DNA from: Carnobacterium maltaromaticum DSM 20342
GTDB lineage: Bacteria; Bacillota; Bacilli; Lactobacillales; Carnobacteriaceae
Assembly (NCBI RefSeq): GCF_000744945.1
Contig: NZ_JQMX01000001.1
Location: forward strand, 372,001 to 436,000
Direction of reading: 5' to 3'
DNA length: 64,000 nucleotides
Part shown: positions 1 to 7,651 of the stretch, piece by piece
Position numbering within the stretch: position 1 is the first letter of the stretch
Layout of the letters: each line of letters opens with the position of its first letter
Program-made: the position numbers and the translations under genes
Notes under the pieces: generated by a model
The model's database searches: none
Seen by the model: only the letters and a program-made list of their open reading frames with translations
What the model was told of the DNA's origin: nothing

Positions 1-15
1 GTTTTAGCAGAATGA
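1..15 (+). CDS. C-terminal tail of an upstream gene, probably the ABC ATPase partner
   Basis: The first 12 bases read as codons for V-L-A-E followed by TGA at 13-15, which overlaps the ATG of the next gene in an ATGA arrangement. ABC-2 permeases of this kind normally follow their ATP-binding subunit, so this is probably the last few codons of that subunit. Only four codons are visible, so the product cannot be confirmed from sequence. Confidence 0.3.
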   Translation, partial: VLAE

Positions 16-797
16 AAGGTTTACTTGTTTTGTTAAAAAAGGAATATCAGCAATCTTACAAAGAATTTAAATTATTTTGGTTGCCAATTGTCTTTTTATT
101 TTTAGGTATTAGTCAACCTATTACTTTATATTTTTTACCAGAGATACTAAAAAAATTAGGTGGTACTGAGGGTATTTCGATTATTCCTATTCAGCAATCT
201 GGAAGTGAAGTTTTATCAGCAACCTTAAGTTCACAGTTTGATCAACTGGGGATGATGGTAGTGGTCGTTGCGACAATGGGCACAATTTTATCTGAAAAAA
301 ATAATGGAATGTTGGATTTCATCTTAACGAAACCAGTTTCAGAATGGAATTATATAATAAGTAAATGGTTGGCCAATTTTTCAATAGTAGCAATAGGGAT
401 TATTTTAGGCTACTATGCCTCTATTTATTATACGATGATTTATTATTCAGCAGTGCCTTTGATAACCAGTTTTTGGGCATTAATCTGCTTCTTACTTTGG
501 GTAGGGTGGATAATTTCACTGATTTTATTTTGTAGTACTTTTTTTAAAAGCCAAGGAATGGTTGCCTTGATTACTTTAGGTGTTTTTTTTCTTTTAAAAT
601 TAGTAGCTAGCTTTGATTTAGCTATAAATAAAATCAACCCTGCAATGTTGAGTCAACAAGCAATCAATTTTTTAGTAACAGAAAAATGGAATGCAACGGT
701 TACTGGATCACTTATTTTTTTAATTAGTACAGCAGCCATTTTGATTTATAGTAGTGTTATATGGATTAAACATAGAAAATATACAATCCATGCATAG
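12..797 (+). CDS. ABC-2 type transporter permease subunit
   Basis: A 261-residue integral membrane protein with about six hydrophobic segments: one near residues 20-45, several between 80 and 200, and one near 230-250. The pattern of a cytoplasmic N-terminus, a large first extracellular segment and the cytoplasmic stretch EKNNGMLDFILTKPVS is typical of ABC-2 permeases that pair with a separate ATPase to export drugs, peptides or lipids. The substrate cannot be told. The start codon overlaps the stop of the preceding reading frame (ATGA). A YtrA-type GntR regulator follows 15 bp after the stop, the usual layout of self-regulated ABC export operons that respond to cell-envelope stress. Confidence 0.8.
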   Translation: MKGLLVLLKKEYQQSYKEFKLFWLPIVFLFLGISQPITLYFLPEILKKLGGTEGISIIPIQQSGSEVLSATLSSQFDQLGMMVVVVATMGTILSEKNNGMLDFILTKPVSEWNYIISKWLANFSIVAIGIILGYYASIYYTMIYYSAVPLITSFWALICFLLWVGWIISLILFCSTFFKSQGMVALITLGVFFLLKLVASFDLAINKINPAMLSQQAINFLVTEKWNATVTGSLIFLISTAAILIYSSVIWIKHRKYTIHA

Positions 798-812
798 ATA
801 GGAGGGAATCAA

Positions 813-1202
813 ATGTTTATTCGTATTCAACCAGAAAGTCAGACACCAATTTATACGCAATTGATTTACCAAATAAAGCGAGGCATCTTAAAAAAAGAAT
901 TACTTCCAGGTGAAGGTTTACCCAGTGTTCGAAGCTTAGCAGGAGATATTGGTATTAATATGCATACTGTAAATAAGGCCTATAAGTTATTAGTCGAAGA
1001 AGGTGTCTTAGTTCAACAAAAAAAAGGTTTTATGGTGAATCCAACGATGAAAATAAAGATGCAAGAAAAAGAATTAGCACTTTATCGTGAACGTTTAGAA
1101 GAGCTGATAATTGATACGCATATATTTAGTATTAGTGAGGAAGAAATTGAAAAAATGCGAGAAAGTATAGAAAAAATGTTGAAAGAGAGTGAACAGATAT
1201 GA
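813..1202 (+). CDS. GntR family transcriptional regulator, YtrA subfamily
   Basis: A 129-residue regulator. Residues 10-75 form a GntR winged helix-turn-helix, with the characteristic stretch LPSVRSLAGDIGINMHTVNKAY in the recognition helix region. The remaining 50 residues are a short helical tail rather than a large effector domain, which is the hallmark of the YtrA subfamily. These repressors usually control the ABC transporter operon they sit in. The AGGAGGG ribosome site lies just before ATG 813. The stop overlaps the start of the next gene (ATGA at 1199-1202), so the two are translationally coupled. Confidence 0.85.
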   Translation: MFIRIQPESQTPIYTQLIYQIKRGILKKELLPGEGLPSVRSLAGDIGINMHTVNKAYKLLVEEGVLVQQKKGFMVNPTMKIKMQEKELALYRERLEELIIDTHIFSISEEEIEKMRESIEKMLKESEQI

Positions 1203-2329
1203 TTTTATTTATTTGGATAATGTTTGGAACCATTTTTATGTTGGGAATCATTAATGGAATAACGCCTTATTTCAGTCGTCGAAGCAGTCAATTTGGGGTT
1301 AGTATGCCAGTTGAATATCAAGATGATCCATTTATTAAGAAGCAACAACGCTTCTTTTTAAGCATGAATGTAAGTTTAAGTTTTATTTTAGGATTGCCCA
1401 TTTTGTATGCAATGAGACTTGACGTCTCTGAACAAATTGCTCAATTTATTTCTTTTTACTTACTTTTTGCACTAGTAGCTTTCATGGGAATTGTTGGACT
1501 ATTATTTTTAAAAATTCGTAAAAATATTATAGAATTTAAATCTACGATACCAAAAGAAATAGTAGAAGATGAGAGCCATGATATCGTAGTTGATACCACC
1601 TATCGTCAAAGAAGGTTGATTGTACCAAGCTATTTTATTATCATCTCTAATTTAATTATTATTTTAGCTGTTGTCGGAATAACATTAATAAACTATGAAC
1701 AAATGCCAGACAGAATTATTACGAACTGGGATATTAATATGAAACCTAGTGTAACAGTTGCTAAAAGCTATACAAGTGCTTTGGCTTTACCAGTGATGCA
1801 ATTATTTATGATGGGAACAATGTATGTCGCAAATCTATCTTTTCAAAAAGCTAAGCAAAAAGTAGATCCACGTAATCCAGCAGTATCGATTGAAAAGAAT
1901 CGAGCTTTTCGTTATGCTTGGTCCATTTATGGATTAGTGATGTCGATTTTACTTCAGCTTTTGCTAGGTGGATTACAATTAATTATGATTTTTGACTGGA
2001 TGAATAAAGTCAATTTTCCGCTCATGATTATTATTTTTGTTGTTTTAACAATCGGAGGAACATTAATCTTGTCTATTAAATATGGTCAAGGGGGAGAACG
2101 TCTAAAATTAAAAGACAGCAAAGGTGATAAAATTGAAACCGTCGCAGGTTACGATGACGACATAAGTTGGAAATTAGGTGTGATTTACTTTAATTCAAAA
2201 GATCCCTCAATTTGGGTAGAAAAACGATTTGGCGTTGGAAATACAATGAACATGGCACGTTGGCAAAGTTGGGCGTTTCTAATTGCTATTTTAGCAATTC
2301 CTCTTTTAATAGGTATTTTATTCAATTAA
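1199..2329 (+). CDS. DUF1648/DUF5808 membrane protein
   Basis: A 376-residue membrane protein with about eight hydrophobic segments. A DUF1648-like part around residues 145-185 carries the typical phrase MPDRIITNWDINMKPSV. A DUF5808-like tail at about 320-350 carries WKLGVIYFNSKDPSIWVEKR. DUF1648 is also found in SdpI-type immunity proteins, and such proteins often follow YtrA-type regulators. The role is probably envelope-related, but the function is not established. It is the last gene of the ABC transporter/regulator operon, and its start overlaps the regulator stop. Confidence 0.75.
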   Translation: MILFIWIMFGTIFMLGIINGITPYFSRRSSQFGVSMPVEYQDDPFIKKQQRFFLSMNVSLSFILGLPILYAMRLDVSEQIAQFISFYLLFALVAFMGIVGLLFLKIRKNIIEFKSTIPKEIVEDESHDIVVDTTYRQRRLIVPSYFIIISNLIIILAVVGITLINYEQMPDRIITNWDINMKPSVTVAKSYTSALALPVMQLFMMGTMYVANLSFQKAKQKVDPRNPAVSIEKNRAFRYAWSIYGLVMSILLQLLLGGLQLIMIFDWMNKVNFPLMIIIFVVLTIGGTLILSIKYGQGGERLKLKDSKGDKIETVAGYDDDISWKLGVIYFNSKDPSIWVEKRFGVGNTMNMARWQSWAFLIAILAIPLLIGILFN

Positions 2330-2460
2330 AGTAAAAAAAGTTCAAATAAATTATAACTTAAATAGAACTTAAGATTATTGATATCACAAAAATAAAAGTT
2401 TATAATTATTTTTGTTCCTATATTTTTTTTGAAGTAATATAAATTGAGCTGAGAGGTGAG

Positions 2461-3204
2461 ATGATGAAAGAAAATAAGTATGATAATCCGAAGTTTTTTG
2501 AACAATACAGTCAAATGAGTCGTTCTGTTGAAGGACTTAAAGGAGCGGGAGAATGGCATGAATTAAAAAAAATGTTACCTGATTTCAAAGGGAAACGAGT
2601 TTTAGATTTAGGTTGTGGATTTGGTTGGCATTGTATTTATGCTGCTGAGCAAGGCGCATCCTCAGTGATTGGAATTGATTTATCAGAAAGAATGTTAGCT
2701 GAGGCAAAAAAGAAAACATCGTTTCCGCAGATACAGTATATTCAACAAGGAATTGAAGAGTATGAGTATCCTAAAGATAGCTTTGACGTAGTTATTAGCT
2801 CATTAGTTTTCCACTACATTGAGTCTTTTGAACAAATTTGTAAAAATGTTAGACAATGTTTAGTTTCTGGTGGGGATTTTGTCTTTTCTGTTGAGCATCC
2901 TATTTTTACAGCACAAGGAATGCAAGATTGGTCCTACGATGAGGCTGGTAATCGACTTCATTGGCCTGTGGATCGTTATTTTGATGAAGATCAACGTAGC
3001 AGTATATTTTTAGGTGAAGAAGTAATAAAATATCATAAAACATTGACAAGTTATTTGAATACTTTATTAAAAAATAATTTTGAAATTACGAGTATTGTTG
3101 AGCCAGAACCTGCTGAAGAACTGCTAGATATTCCTTATATGCAGGATGAATTACGCAGACCAATGATGCTATTAATTGCTGCTAAGAAAAAAAATTCAGT
3201 GTAA
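2461..3204 (+). CDS. class I SAM-dependent methyltransferase
   Basis: A 247-residue methyltransferase of the UbiE/Methyltransf_11 type. SAM-binding motif I is VLDLGCGFGWHCIYAAE at about residues 45-61, followed by the acidic GIDLSERML strand and the later motif FDVVISSLVFHYIESF. The substrate is unknown; relatives act on small molecules. Two ATG codons in tandem (2461 and 2464) follow GAGAGGTGAG, and the first is used here. The gene appears monocistronic: it is separated by 131 bp from the upstream operon and ends in a strong terminator. Confidence 0.85.
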   Translation: MMKENKYDNPKFFEQYSQMSRSVEGLKGAGEWHELKKMLPDFKGKRVLDLGCGFGWHCIYAAEQGASSVIGIDLSERMLAEAKKKTSFPQIQYIQQGIEEYEYPKDSFDVVISSLVFHYIESFEQICKNVRQCLVSGGDFVFSVEHPIFTAQGMQDWSYDEAGNRLHWPVDRYFDEDQRSSIFLGEEVIKYHKTLTSYLNTLLKNNFEITSIVEPEPAEELLDIPYMQDELRRPMMLLIAAKKKNSV

Positions 3205-3219
3205 TGCTGAATTTTTTTT
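3187..3219 (+). terminator. Rho-independent terminator of the methyltransferase gene
   Basis: AAATTCAG at 3192-3199 pairs with CTGAATTT at 3207-3214, extended by flanking A/T runs, and a U-tract follows. It overlaps the stop codon and lies only a few bases before the next promoter. Confidence 0.75.
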
Positions 3220-3220
3220 C

Positions 3221-3249
3221 TTTACAAACAATACCCCTACAGGTATAAT
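3221..3249 (+). promoter_or_regulatory. sigma-A type promoter of the rhodanese/CoA-disulfide reductase operon
   Basis: The -35 is TTTACA (3221-3226) and the -10 is a consensus TATAAT (3244-3249) with a 17-bp spacer. The first CstR-like operator fills the spacer and runs into the -10, so repressor binding would block RNA polymerase. Confidence 0.75.
3231..3246 (+). promoter_or_regulatory. CsoR/CstR-type operator, copy 1
   Basis: The 16-mer ATACCCCTACAGGTAT is a pseudo-palindrome with ATACC...GGTAT ends, as described for operators of CsoR/CstR-family repressors. It overlaps the promoter spacer and -10. A CstR-like repressor is encoded at the end of this operon. Confidence 0.7.
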
Positions 3250-3255
3250 ACGTTT

Positions 3256-3271
3256 ATACCTGCAGGGGTAT
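3256..3271 (+). promoter_or_regulatory. CsoR/CstR-type operator, copy 2
   Basis: ATACCTGCAGGGGTAT is the reverse complement of the first operator with one substitution. It lies around or just after the expected transcription start. Together the copies form 24-bp inverted arms (3225-3248 and 3254-3277). Confidence 0.7.
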
Positions 3272-3317
3272 TGTTTGCGAGGTTTTGGATAAATTAGGTT
3301 TACAGAAAGGGGAAATT

Positions 3318-3623
3318 ATGTTTTTATTTAAAAAAATTCCTTCTATTTCAATTAAGGAATTAGAACGTAAGTTAACTGAAAAGATTGTTCTCATTGATGT
3401 TAGGGAACCAAATGAGTTTAGAAATGGACATATTCTTAGTGCAAAAAATATCCCGCTAAATAAAATTGGCAATTATAAACCAAAGACAGAGGTATATGTT
3501 ATTTGTCAATCAGGTATGCGTAGCAAAGCAGCCACAAAAAAATTAATCAATGCAGGATACGATGCGATCAATGTTAAAGGCGGTATGTTAGCATGGAATG
3601 GTAGTATTAAAGGAGGAAACTAA
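3318..3623 (+). CDS. single-domain rhodanese sulfurtransferase
   Basis: A 101-residue rhodanese with the LIDVREPNEFRNGHI motif near residues 25-39 and an active-site loop CQSGMRS with Cys63. Such proteins move sulfane sulfur between persulfides and acceptors in the cytoplasm. The start is placed at ATG 3318 because GAAAGGGG sits at the right distance; an in-frame ATG at 3285 has its GAGG directly abutting it and would add 11 atypical residues. It is the first gene of the operon behind the double operator, and the next gene begins 2 bp after its stop. Confidence 0.85.
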   Translation: MFLFKKIPSISIKELERKLTEKIVLIDVREPNEFRNGHILSAKNIPLNKIGNYKPKTEVYVICQSGMRSKAATKKLINAGYDAINVKGGMLAWNGSIKGGN

Positions 3624-3625
3624 AG

Positions 3626-5275
3626 ATGAAAATTGTAATTATTGGTGGAGTAGCAGGGGGAATGTCTGCTGCTACACGATTAAGAAGGTTAAATGAACAA
3701 GCTGAAATTATTGTACTGGAAAAAGGTCCTTATGTGTCTTTTGCTAATTGTGGATTGCCTTATTATGTGGCAGGGGAGATTGAAAACCGTTCTGATTTGC
3801 TTGTGCAAACCCCTGAACAGTTAAAAGCTAGATTTCGATTAGATGTCCGTCCAAATAGTGAAGCCATTAAAATTGATACGGAGGGTAAGGAAATAATGGT
3901 AGCTTCGGAAAGTGATACCTATACATTAGCATATGACAAACTTATCTTGTCGCCAGGTGCGAAACCATTTATTCCACCAATTAAAGGATTGGAAATGGCA
4001 AAAAATAGTTTTACTTTACGGAATGTGCCAGATGTTGATGAAGTTATGACTTATATTGAGTCACACAATCCTAAGAAGGCAGTTATTATTGGTGCGGGAT
4101 TTATAGGGCTAGAAATGGCTGAGAGTTTAGTCAACAGAGGAATTCATGTAACAATTGTTGAAAAAGCACCACATGTATTGCCGACTATTGATGAAGAGAT
4201 GGCTGCTTTTATTACGAAAGAATTAAGTAAGAATCAAATCAATGTAATAACTGGTACCTCTGTTATTGGAATCGAAAATGAGGGTCGCAGTGTCATAATA
4301 GAAAATGGAGCTAAGATTGAAACTGATTTTATTTTGTTATCTGTGGGAGTTCAGCCAGAAAGTCGTTTGGCAGTAGATTCAGGTATCCAAACTGGGCTAC
4401 GAGGTGGTATAGTAGTAGATGATAATTATCAAACAAGTGCTAAAGATGTGTACGCTGTTGGGGATGCTATTTTAGTAAAGCAATATAGCACTCAAAAAGA
4501 TACTTTAATTTCACTTGCTTCTCCTGCTAATCGTCAAGGAAGACAAGTTGCCGATATTTTATCAGGGTTAAAGAGAAAGAATTTAGGTAGCTTAGGAACG
4601 GCAATTGTGCGCGTGTTTGATCAAACAATTGCTTCAACAGGATTAACTGAACAGCAGTTGAAGAGTGAAGAAAAAAATTATCAAGTGGTCCATATTCAAG
4701 GTAAGAATCATGCAGGCTATTACCCAAATGCTTCTATGATTCTGCTTAAATTATTATTTAATCCGATATCTGGAGAAATTTATGGAGCCCAAGCTGTTGG
4801 AAAAGAGGGTGTTGATAAGCGAATCGATATTTTGGCTACAGCAATTAAAGGTAATCTGACAGTTGAAGATTTACCAGAATTGGAGTTTACTTATGCGCCA
4901 CCATTTGGCTCGGCAAAAGATCCTGTAAATATGGCTGGTTATGCAGCGTTAAATAGTATGGAAGGTATCACTGAATCCATTCAGTGGTATGAACTCCAAA
5001 GTTATTTAAAAAAGGGTGCATTGCTGTTAGATGTTCGCGGAGAAAAAGAAATTGCTACTAATGGGTATTTTCCTAATGCTTTAACGATTCCTTTAGATAG
5101 TTTACGTGAAAGAATGCATGAACTTCCACAAGATAAAGAATTTATCGTTAGTTGTCAAAGTGGTTTACGGAGTTATATAGCGGAAAGAATTTTAAAACAA
5201 AATGGTTTCCGAGTGAAAAATTTAGACGGGGCTTTTAGCCTGTATTCAACGGTTCGACCTGAGGAGGTTAAGTAA
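3626..5275 (+). CDS. CoA-disulfide reductase with C-terminal rhodanese domain
   Basis: A 549-residue FAD/NAD(P)H pyridine nucleotide-disulfide reductase. The FAD-binding GGVAGGMSAATRLRR motif opens the protein, the redox cysteine is Cys42 in SFANCGLPYYV, and a second dinucleotide motif VIIGAGFIGLEMAES lies near residue 155. A rhodanese domain occupies about residues 455-545 with active Cys510 in CQSGLRS. This CoADR-RHD architecture reduces CoA disulfides and CoA persulfides and links to sulfane-sulfur handling. A strong AAAGGAGG ribosome site, partly inside the preceding gene, drives it. It is flanked on both sides by single-domain rhodaneses. Confidence 0.9.
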   Translation: MKIVIIGGVAGGMSAATRLRRLNEQAEIIVLEKGPYVSFANCGLPYYVAGEIENRSDLLVQTPEQLKARFRLDVRPNSEAIKIDTEGKEIMVASESDTYTLAYDKLILSPGAKPFIPPIKGLEMAKNSFTLRNVPDVDEVMTYIESHNPKKAVIIGAGFIGLEMAESLVNRGIHVTIVEKAPHVLPTIDEEMAAFITKELSKNQINVITGTSVIGIENEGRSVIIENGAKIETDFILLSVGVQPESRLAVDSGIQTGLRGGIVVDDNYQTSAKDVYAVGDAILVKQYSTQKDTLISLASPANRQGRQVADILSGLKRKNLGSLGTAIVRVFDQTIASTGLTEQQLKSEEKNYQVVHIQGKNHAGYYPNASMILLKLLFNPISGEIYGAQAVGKEGVDKRIDILATAIKGNLTVEDLPELEFTYAPPFGSAKDPVNMAGYAALNSMEGITESIQWYELQSYLKKGALLLDVRGEKEIATNGYFPNALTIPLDSLRERMHELPQDKEFIVSCQSGLRSYIAERILKQNGFRVKNLDGAFSLYSTVRPEEVK

Positions 5276-5277
5276 AA

Positions 5278-5583
5278 ATGTTTGAAACGATTTCTATGCC
5301 TGAATTTGAGCAATTAATTAAAAAGAAATCTGTATCAATTATTGATGTCAGAGAAGCTCATGAATATGAACAAGGACATATTGCGGATGTATTATTTATA
5401 CCGATGCAATCTATTCCAGAACAATTAGATACGTTAGATTATGATGAAAATTATTATGTTATTTGTCATAGTGGAGTACGTTCAAATGCCGTTTGTCAGT
5501 ATCTTGCTCAAGAAGGGTACCATGTTACGAATGTAATGGGAGGAATGTCAGCTTGGAAGGGAGAAAGTGTCTATGGAATGTGA
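5278..5583 (+). CDS. single-domain rhodanese sulfurtransferase
   Basis: A 101-residue rhodanese with IIDVREAHEYEQGHI near residues 21-35 and the loop CHSGVRS with Cys63. It follows the CoA-disulfide reductase by 2 bp and its end overlaps the repressor gene, so all four genes form one transcript. It is similar in length and layout to the first rhodanese but clearly diverged, suggesting a division of labour or an old duplication. Confidence 0.85.
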   Translation: MFETISMPEFEQLIKKKSVSIIDVREAHEYEQGHIADVLFIPMQSIPEQLDTLDYDENYYVICHSGVRSNAVCQYLAQEGYHVTNVMGGMSAWKGESVYGM

Positions 5584-5833
5584 TAAAAAAATCTTAAATC
5601 GTTTGAAGCGCTCAGAAGGACAGATGCGTGGCATTTTAAAAATGATGGAAGATGGAAAAGAGTGTAAAGAAATCATTGTACAATTATCAGCTGTTCGTTC
5701 CAGTATCGATAAAGTCATGGGATTAATGGTTGCTGAAAATTTGATTCAATCAATTGAGTATGAAAATGGCACAAATCCCGAAAAGGATGAAGCTGTGAGA
5801 GAAGCAGTAGAGTTAATTGTGAAAACAATGTAA
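5573..5833 (+). CDS. cstR: CsoR/CstR-family persulfide or metal-responsive repressor
   Basis: A DUF156 all-helical repressor of 86 residues if ATG 5573 is used; a GTG at 5567 would add two residues but lies too close to the AAGGGAG site. The conserved first cysteine is present as Cys31 (GKECKE). The position equivalent to the second CstR cysteine is Ser60 in ENLIQSIEY. The metal ligands His and second Cys of copper-sensing CsoR are also absent, so copper sensing is unlikely. An extra Cys3 is present. Operon context (rhodaneses, CoADR) and the ATACC...GGTAT operators support a sulfane-sulfur sensor that represses its own operon. The symbol is by family and context; the missing cysteine is a caution. 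Confidence 0.75.
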   Translation: MECDKKILNRLKRSEGQMRGILKMMEDGKECKEIIVQLSAVRSSIDKVMGLMVAENLIQSIEYENGTNPEKDEAVREAVELIVKTM

Positions 5834-5840
5834 TAGCAAT

Positions 5841-5890
5841 AAAAGGATGGGCTAATCTATTTTTAGAGAAGCTCATCCTTTGTTGTTTTT
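5841..5890 (+). terminator. Terminator of the rhodanese/cstR operon
   Basis: AAAGGATGGGCT pairs with AGCTCATCCTTT (one G-U pair) around an A/T-rich loop, followed by TGTTGTTTTT. It sits between convergent genes and may serve both. Confidence 0.75.
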
Positions 5891-5898
5891 AAAATTTA

Positions 5899-6471
5899 TT
5901 AACAGTCTTTAAAGTTTAGCAAAGGCCAAGTTTTTTGCCAGTCTTTTTTCTTTAATCGTTCTTGATAAATACTATAATGTTGTGAATTTAGTTGATAGTA
6001 AGGTGTTGGCGAAACGATTAAGTTCATTAATTCTTTTATTCCCCATGGTGCAGCAATCAGGAGTTGACCATCTTGAGTCAACTTAACTCCAATAGCGGTA
6101 GGAAGTTCTGGAAAATGAGCAATTCCATCTTGTGAAGACTTAAATGGTGGAAAGCCAGCTTTTTGGTGCATTCGAGCTTGGTTTTTTACAGACCAAGGCA
6201 TGGTAGAATCTAGAACATGTAATTTTTCATTCAAATTTTCTTCTGTTTCAATACTCGTATCTACTGGATCAAAAAAAATAATATCGATATCATTTAAAGG
6301 AGTATCTGAAGGGTAACCGTGTAGAACATCCCAGATTTTATTGCGAATGAAACCAGCACAAATCCACCAATCTGGTAAATTTAAACTTTTTACTATTTTT
6401 AGGATGCGTAGCATTTCTTGATCATTTTGAATGATAGCTTTTAACTCTGCTTCTTCTGCCATTCTATTCAC
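5899..6471 (-). CDS. nucleotidyltransferase-family protein (COG3575, DUF925-like)
   Basis: A 190-residue protein. Residues 30-75 contain the phrase WWICAGFIRNKIWD followed by DIDIIFFD, a nucleotidyltransferase-like catalytic strand with paired aspartates, as in the YiaA/COG3575 group. Members resemble the NTase fold but their substrate is unknown. It is convergent with the cstR operon and appears to be transcribed alone or with the upstream cyclophilin gene, although a hairpin separates them. Confidence 0.7.
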   Translation of the reverse strand: MNRMAEEAELKAIIQNDQEMLRILKIVKSLNLPDWWICAGFIRNKIWDVLHGYPSDTPLNDIDIIFFDPVDTSIETEENLNEKLHVLDSTMPWSVKNQARMHQKAGFPPFKSSQDGIAHFPELPTAIGVKLTQDGQLLIAAPWGIKELMNLIVSPTPYYQLNSQHYSIYQERLKKKDWQKTWPLLNFKDC

Positions 6472-6492
6472 TCCAATCTGATTATTATGTAT

Positions 6493-6530
6493 AAAAAAAA
6501 CTGCGAAGAGAGACTCTTGCGCAGTTTTTT
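6493..6530 (-). terminator. Terminator after the cyclophilin gene
   Basis: ACTGCG-AAGAG pairs with CTCTT-GCGCAGT around a short loop, with one bulged base. A and T runs flank both sides, so it could act in both directions. It lies between the cyclophilin gene and the nucleotidyltransferase gene. Confidence 0.7.
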
Positions 6531-6534
6531 CAGT

Positions 6535-7305
6535 TTACTTTGCTTCTTGAATCACGTTAATTTTTTCGATTTTGATATCTTCTTTTGGTTTATCACTTTG
6601 TCCAACTTCAACAGCAGCGATTTTATCGACAACATCCATGCCTTCAATTACTTGGCCAAAGACTGTATATCCTCCATCTAAACTTGGATATCCACCATTT
6701 TTATAAGCTTCAATAATTTTTTCAGGAGTTGTACTTGAAGATAATCCAGCACTCATATCAGCCGGATTTTGAACAACATAAAATTGACTGCCGATTGAAA
6801 TGGGTTGATTTGTTTTAGCCATAGCTAAAGCACCGCGAATATGATAAAGTTCTGGTGAAATTTCTACACCAAATGGTTTACCCCAGATACTTTCGCCACC
6901 CATGCCAGTACCGTCGGGATCGCCACCTTGAATCATAAAGTCTTCAATGACGCGATGGAAGATTGTACCATCATAGTAGCCATCTTTGCTGTGAGTAATA
7001 AAGTTTTCAACAGCTTTAGGAGCGAATTCTGGGAATAGTTTCGCTTTAATCGTTCCCATTGTTGTTACAATCTCAACAACAGCTTCGTTTTCTGTGACTT
7101 CATTTGAAAGCTGAGGAAGTGTCAATTTTGAAAAATCAACAGGTGCTTCAGCTTCGCTACTACTTTCAATTTGTTCACTAGATGAAGAATTTTCTGTTTT
7201 TACATCATCTTTTTTGTCTTTGTTGACATAGTTGATTCCAAAAATAATTGCTACAATTGCAACAATTAAAAGTAAAATTCCTAAAATTAATTTTTTGTTT
7301 TTCAT
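6535..7305 (-). CDS. membrane-anchored cyclophilin-type peptidyl-prolyl isomerase
   Basis: A 256-residue protein. Residues 5-25 form an N-terminal hydrophobic anchor with no lipobox cysteine. A Ser/Glu/Asp-rich linker of about 35 residues follows, then a cyclophilin domain from about residue 78 to the end. Recognisable cyclophilin blocks are FHRVIEDFMIQGGDPDGTG, GALAMAK and SQFYVVQ. It would catalyse proline isomerisation of secreted proteins on the outer face of the membrane. The start at 7305 directly precedes the hydrophobic segment. Confidence 0.88.
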   Translation of the reverse strand: MKNKKLILGILLLIVAIVAIIFGINYVNKDKKDDVKTENSSSSEQIESSSEAEAPVDFSKLTLPQLSNEVTENEAVVEIVTTMGTIKAKLFPEFAPKAVENFITHSKDGYYDGTIFHRVIEDFMIQGGDPDGTGMGGESIWGKPFGVEISPELYHIRGALAMAKTNQPISIGSQFYVVQNPADMSAGLSSSTTPEKIIEAYKNGGYPSLDGGYTVFGQVIEGMDVVDKIAAVEVGQSDKPKEDIKIEKINVIQEAK

Positions 7306-7557
7306 TTTTTTACCACACTTTCATTCTATTTTATTAGCCAACGTTTATTTTACCTTAAAATGAGCAAATATGGAATAGAAGTCATTGGATTTGTTCGTTT
7401 CTTTCTTTTCTTCATCAGATTGAAAATAAACAAAAAATTAAATGGTGTATACCAGTTTTTTTAAAGAAACTTTTCAACTAGGGGCAATCGTTTGTTTTTT
7501 TACGTACCAATTAATTGGTGGTTAAGTTGTGTAAGTTTTATCGGAAATAAGCCTAGA
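7306..7557. other. divergent intergenic region between the cyclophilin and mupG genes
   Basis: AT-rich, no open reading frame of note. It must carry the promoter of the minus-strand cyclophilin gene. It contains a perfect 14-bp palindrome ACCAATTAATTGGT at 7506-7519 of unknown role. The mupG control sites begin at 7558. Confidence 0.4.
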
Positions 7558-7571
7558 TGAAACAGTTTTCA
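7558..7571 (+). promoter_or_regulatory. candidate cre (CcpA) site upstream of mupG
   Basis: TGAAACAGTTTTCA matches the cre consensus TGWAANCGNTNWCA at all but one defined position. It lies immediately upstream of the extended -10, where CcpA binding would repress. This fits carbon catabolite control of an amino-sugar recycling gene. Confidence 0.5.
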
Positions 7572-7573
7572 TT

Positions 7574-7582
7574 TGTTATAAT
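7574..7582 (+). promoter_or_regulatory. extended -10 promoter of mupG
   Basis: TGTTATAAT is a consensus extended -10 (TGN-TATAAT) 70 bp before the gene. No good -35 is present, as expected of extended -10 promoters. Confidence 0.6.
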
Positions 7583-7651
7583 GTTTATGGTAGCGTATTC
7601 GTTTAAGTAAAATAGATGCGTTAAAATAGAGTATGGGGGTAGGAATAAACG

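Noticed and set aside
3254..3472. Minus-strand frame over the operator and first rhodanese
   Set aside because: Antisense to a clear rhodanese and covering the operator; no support.
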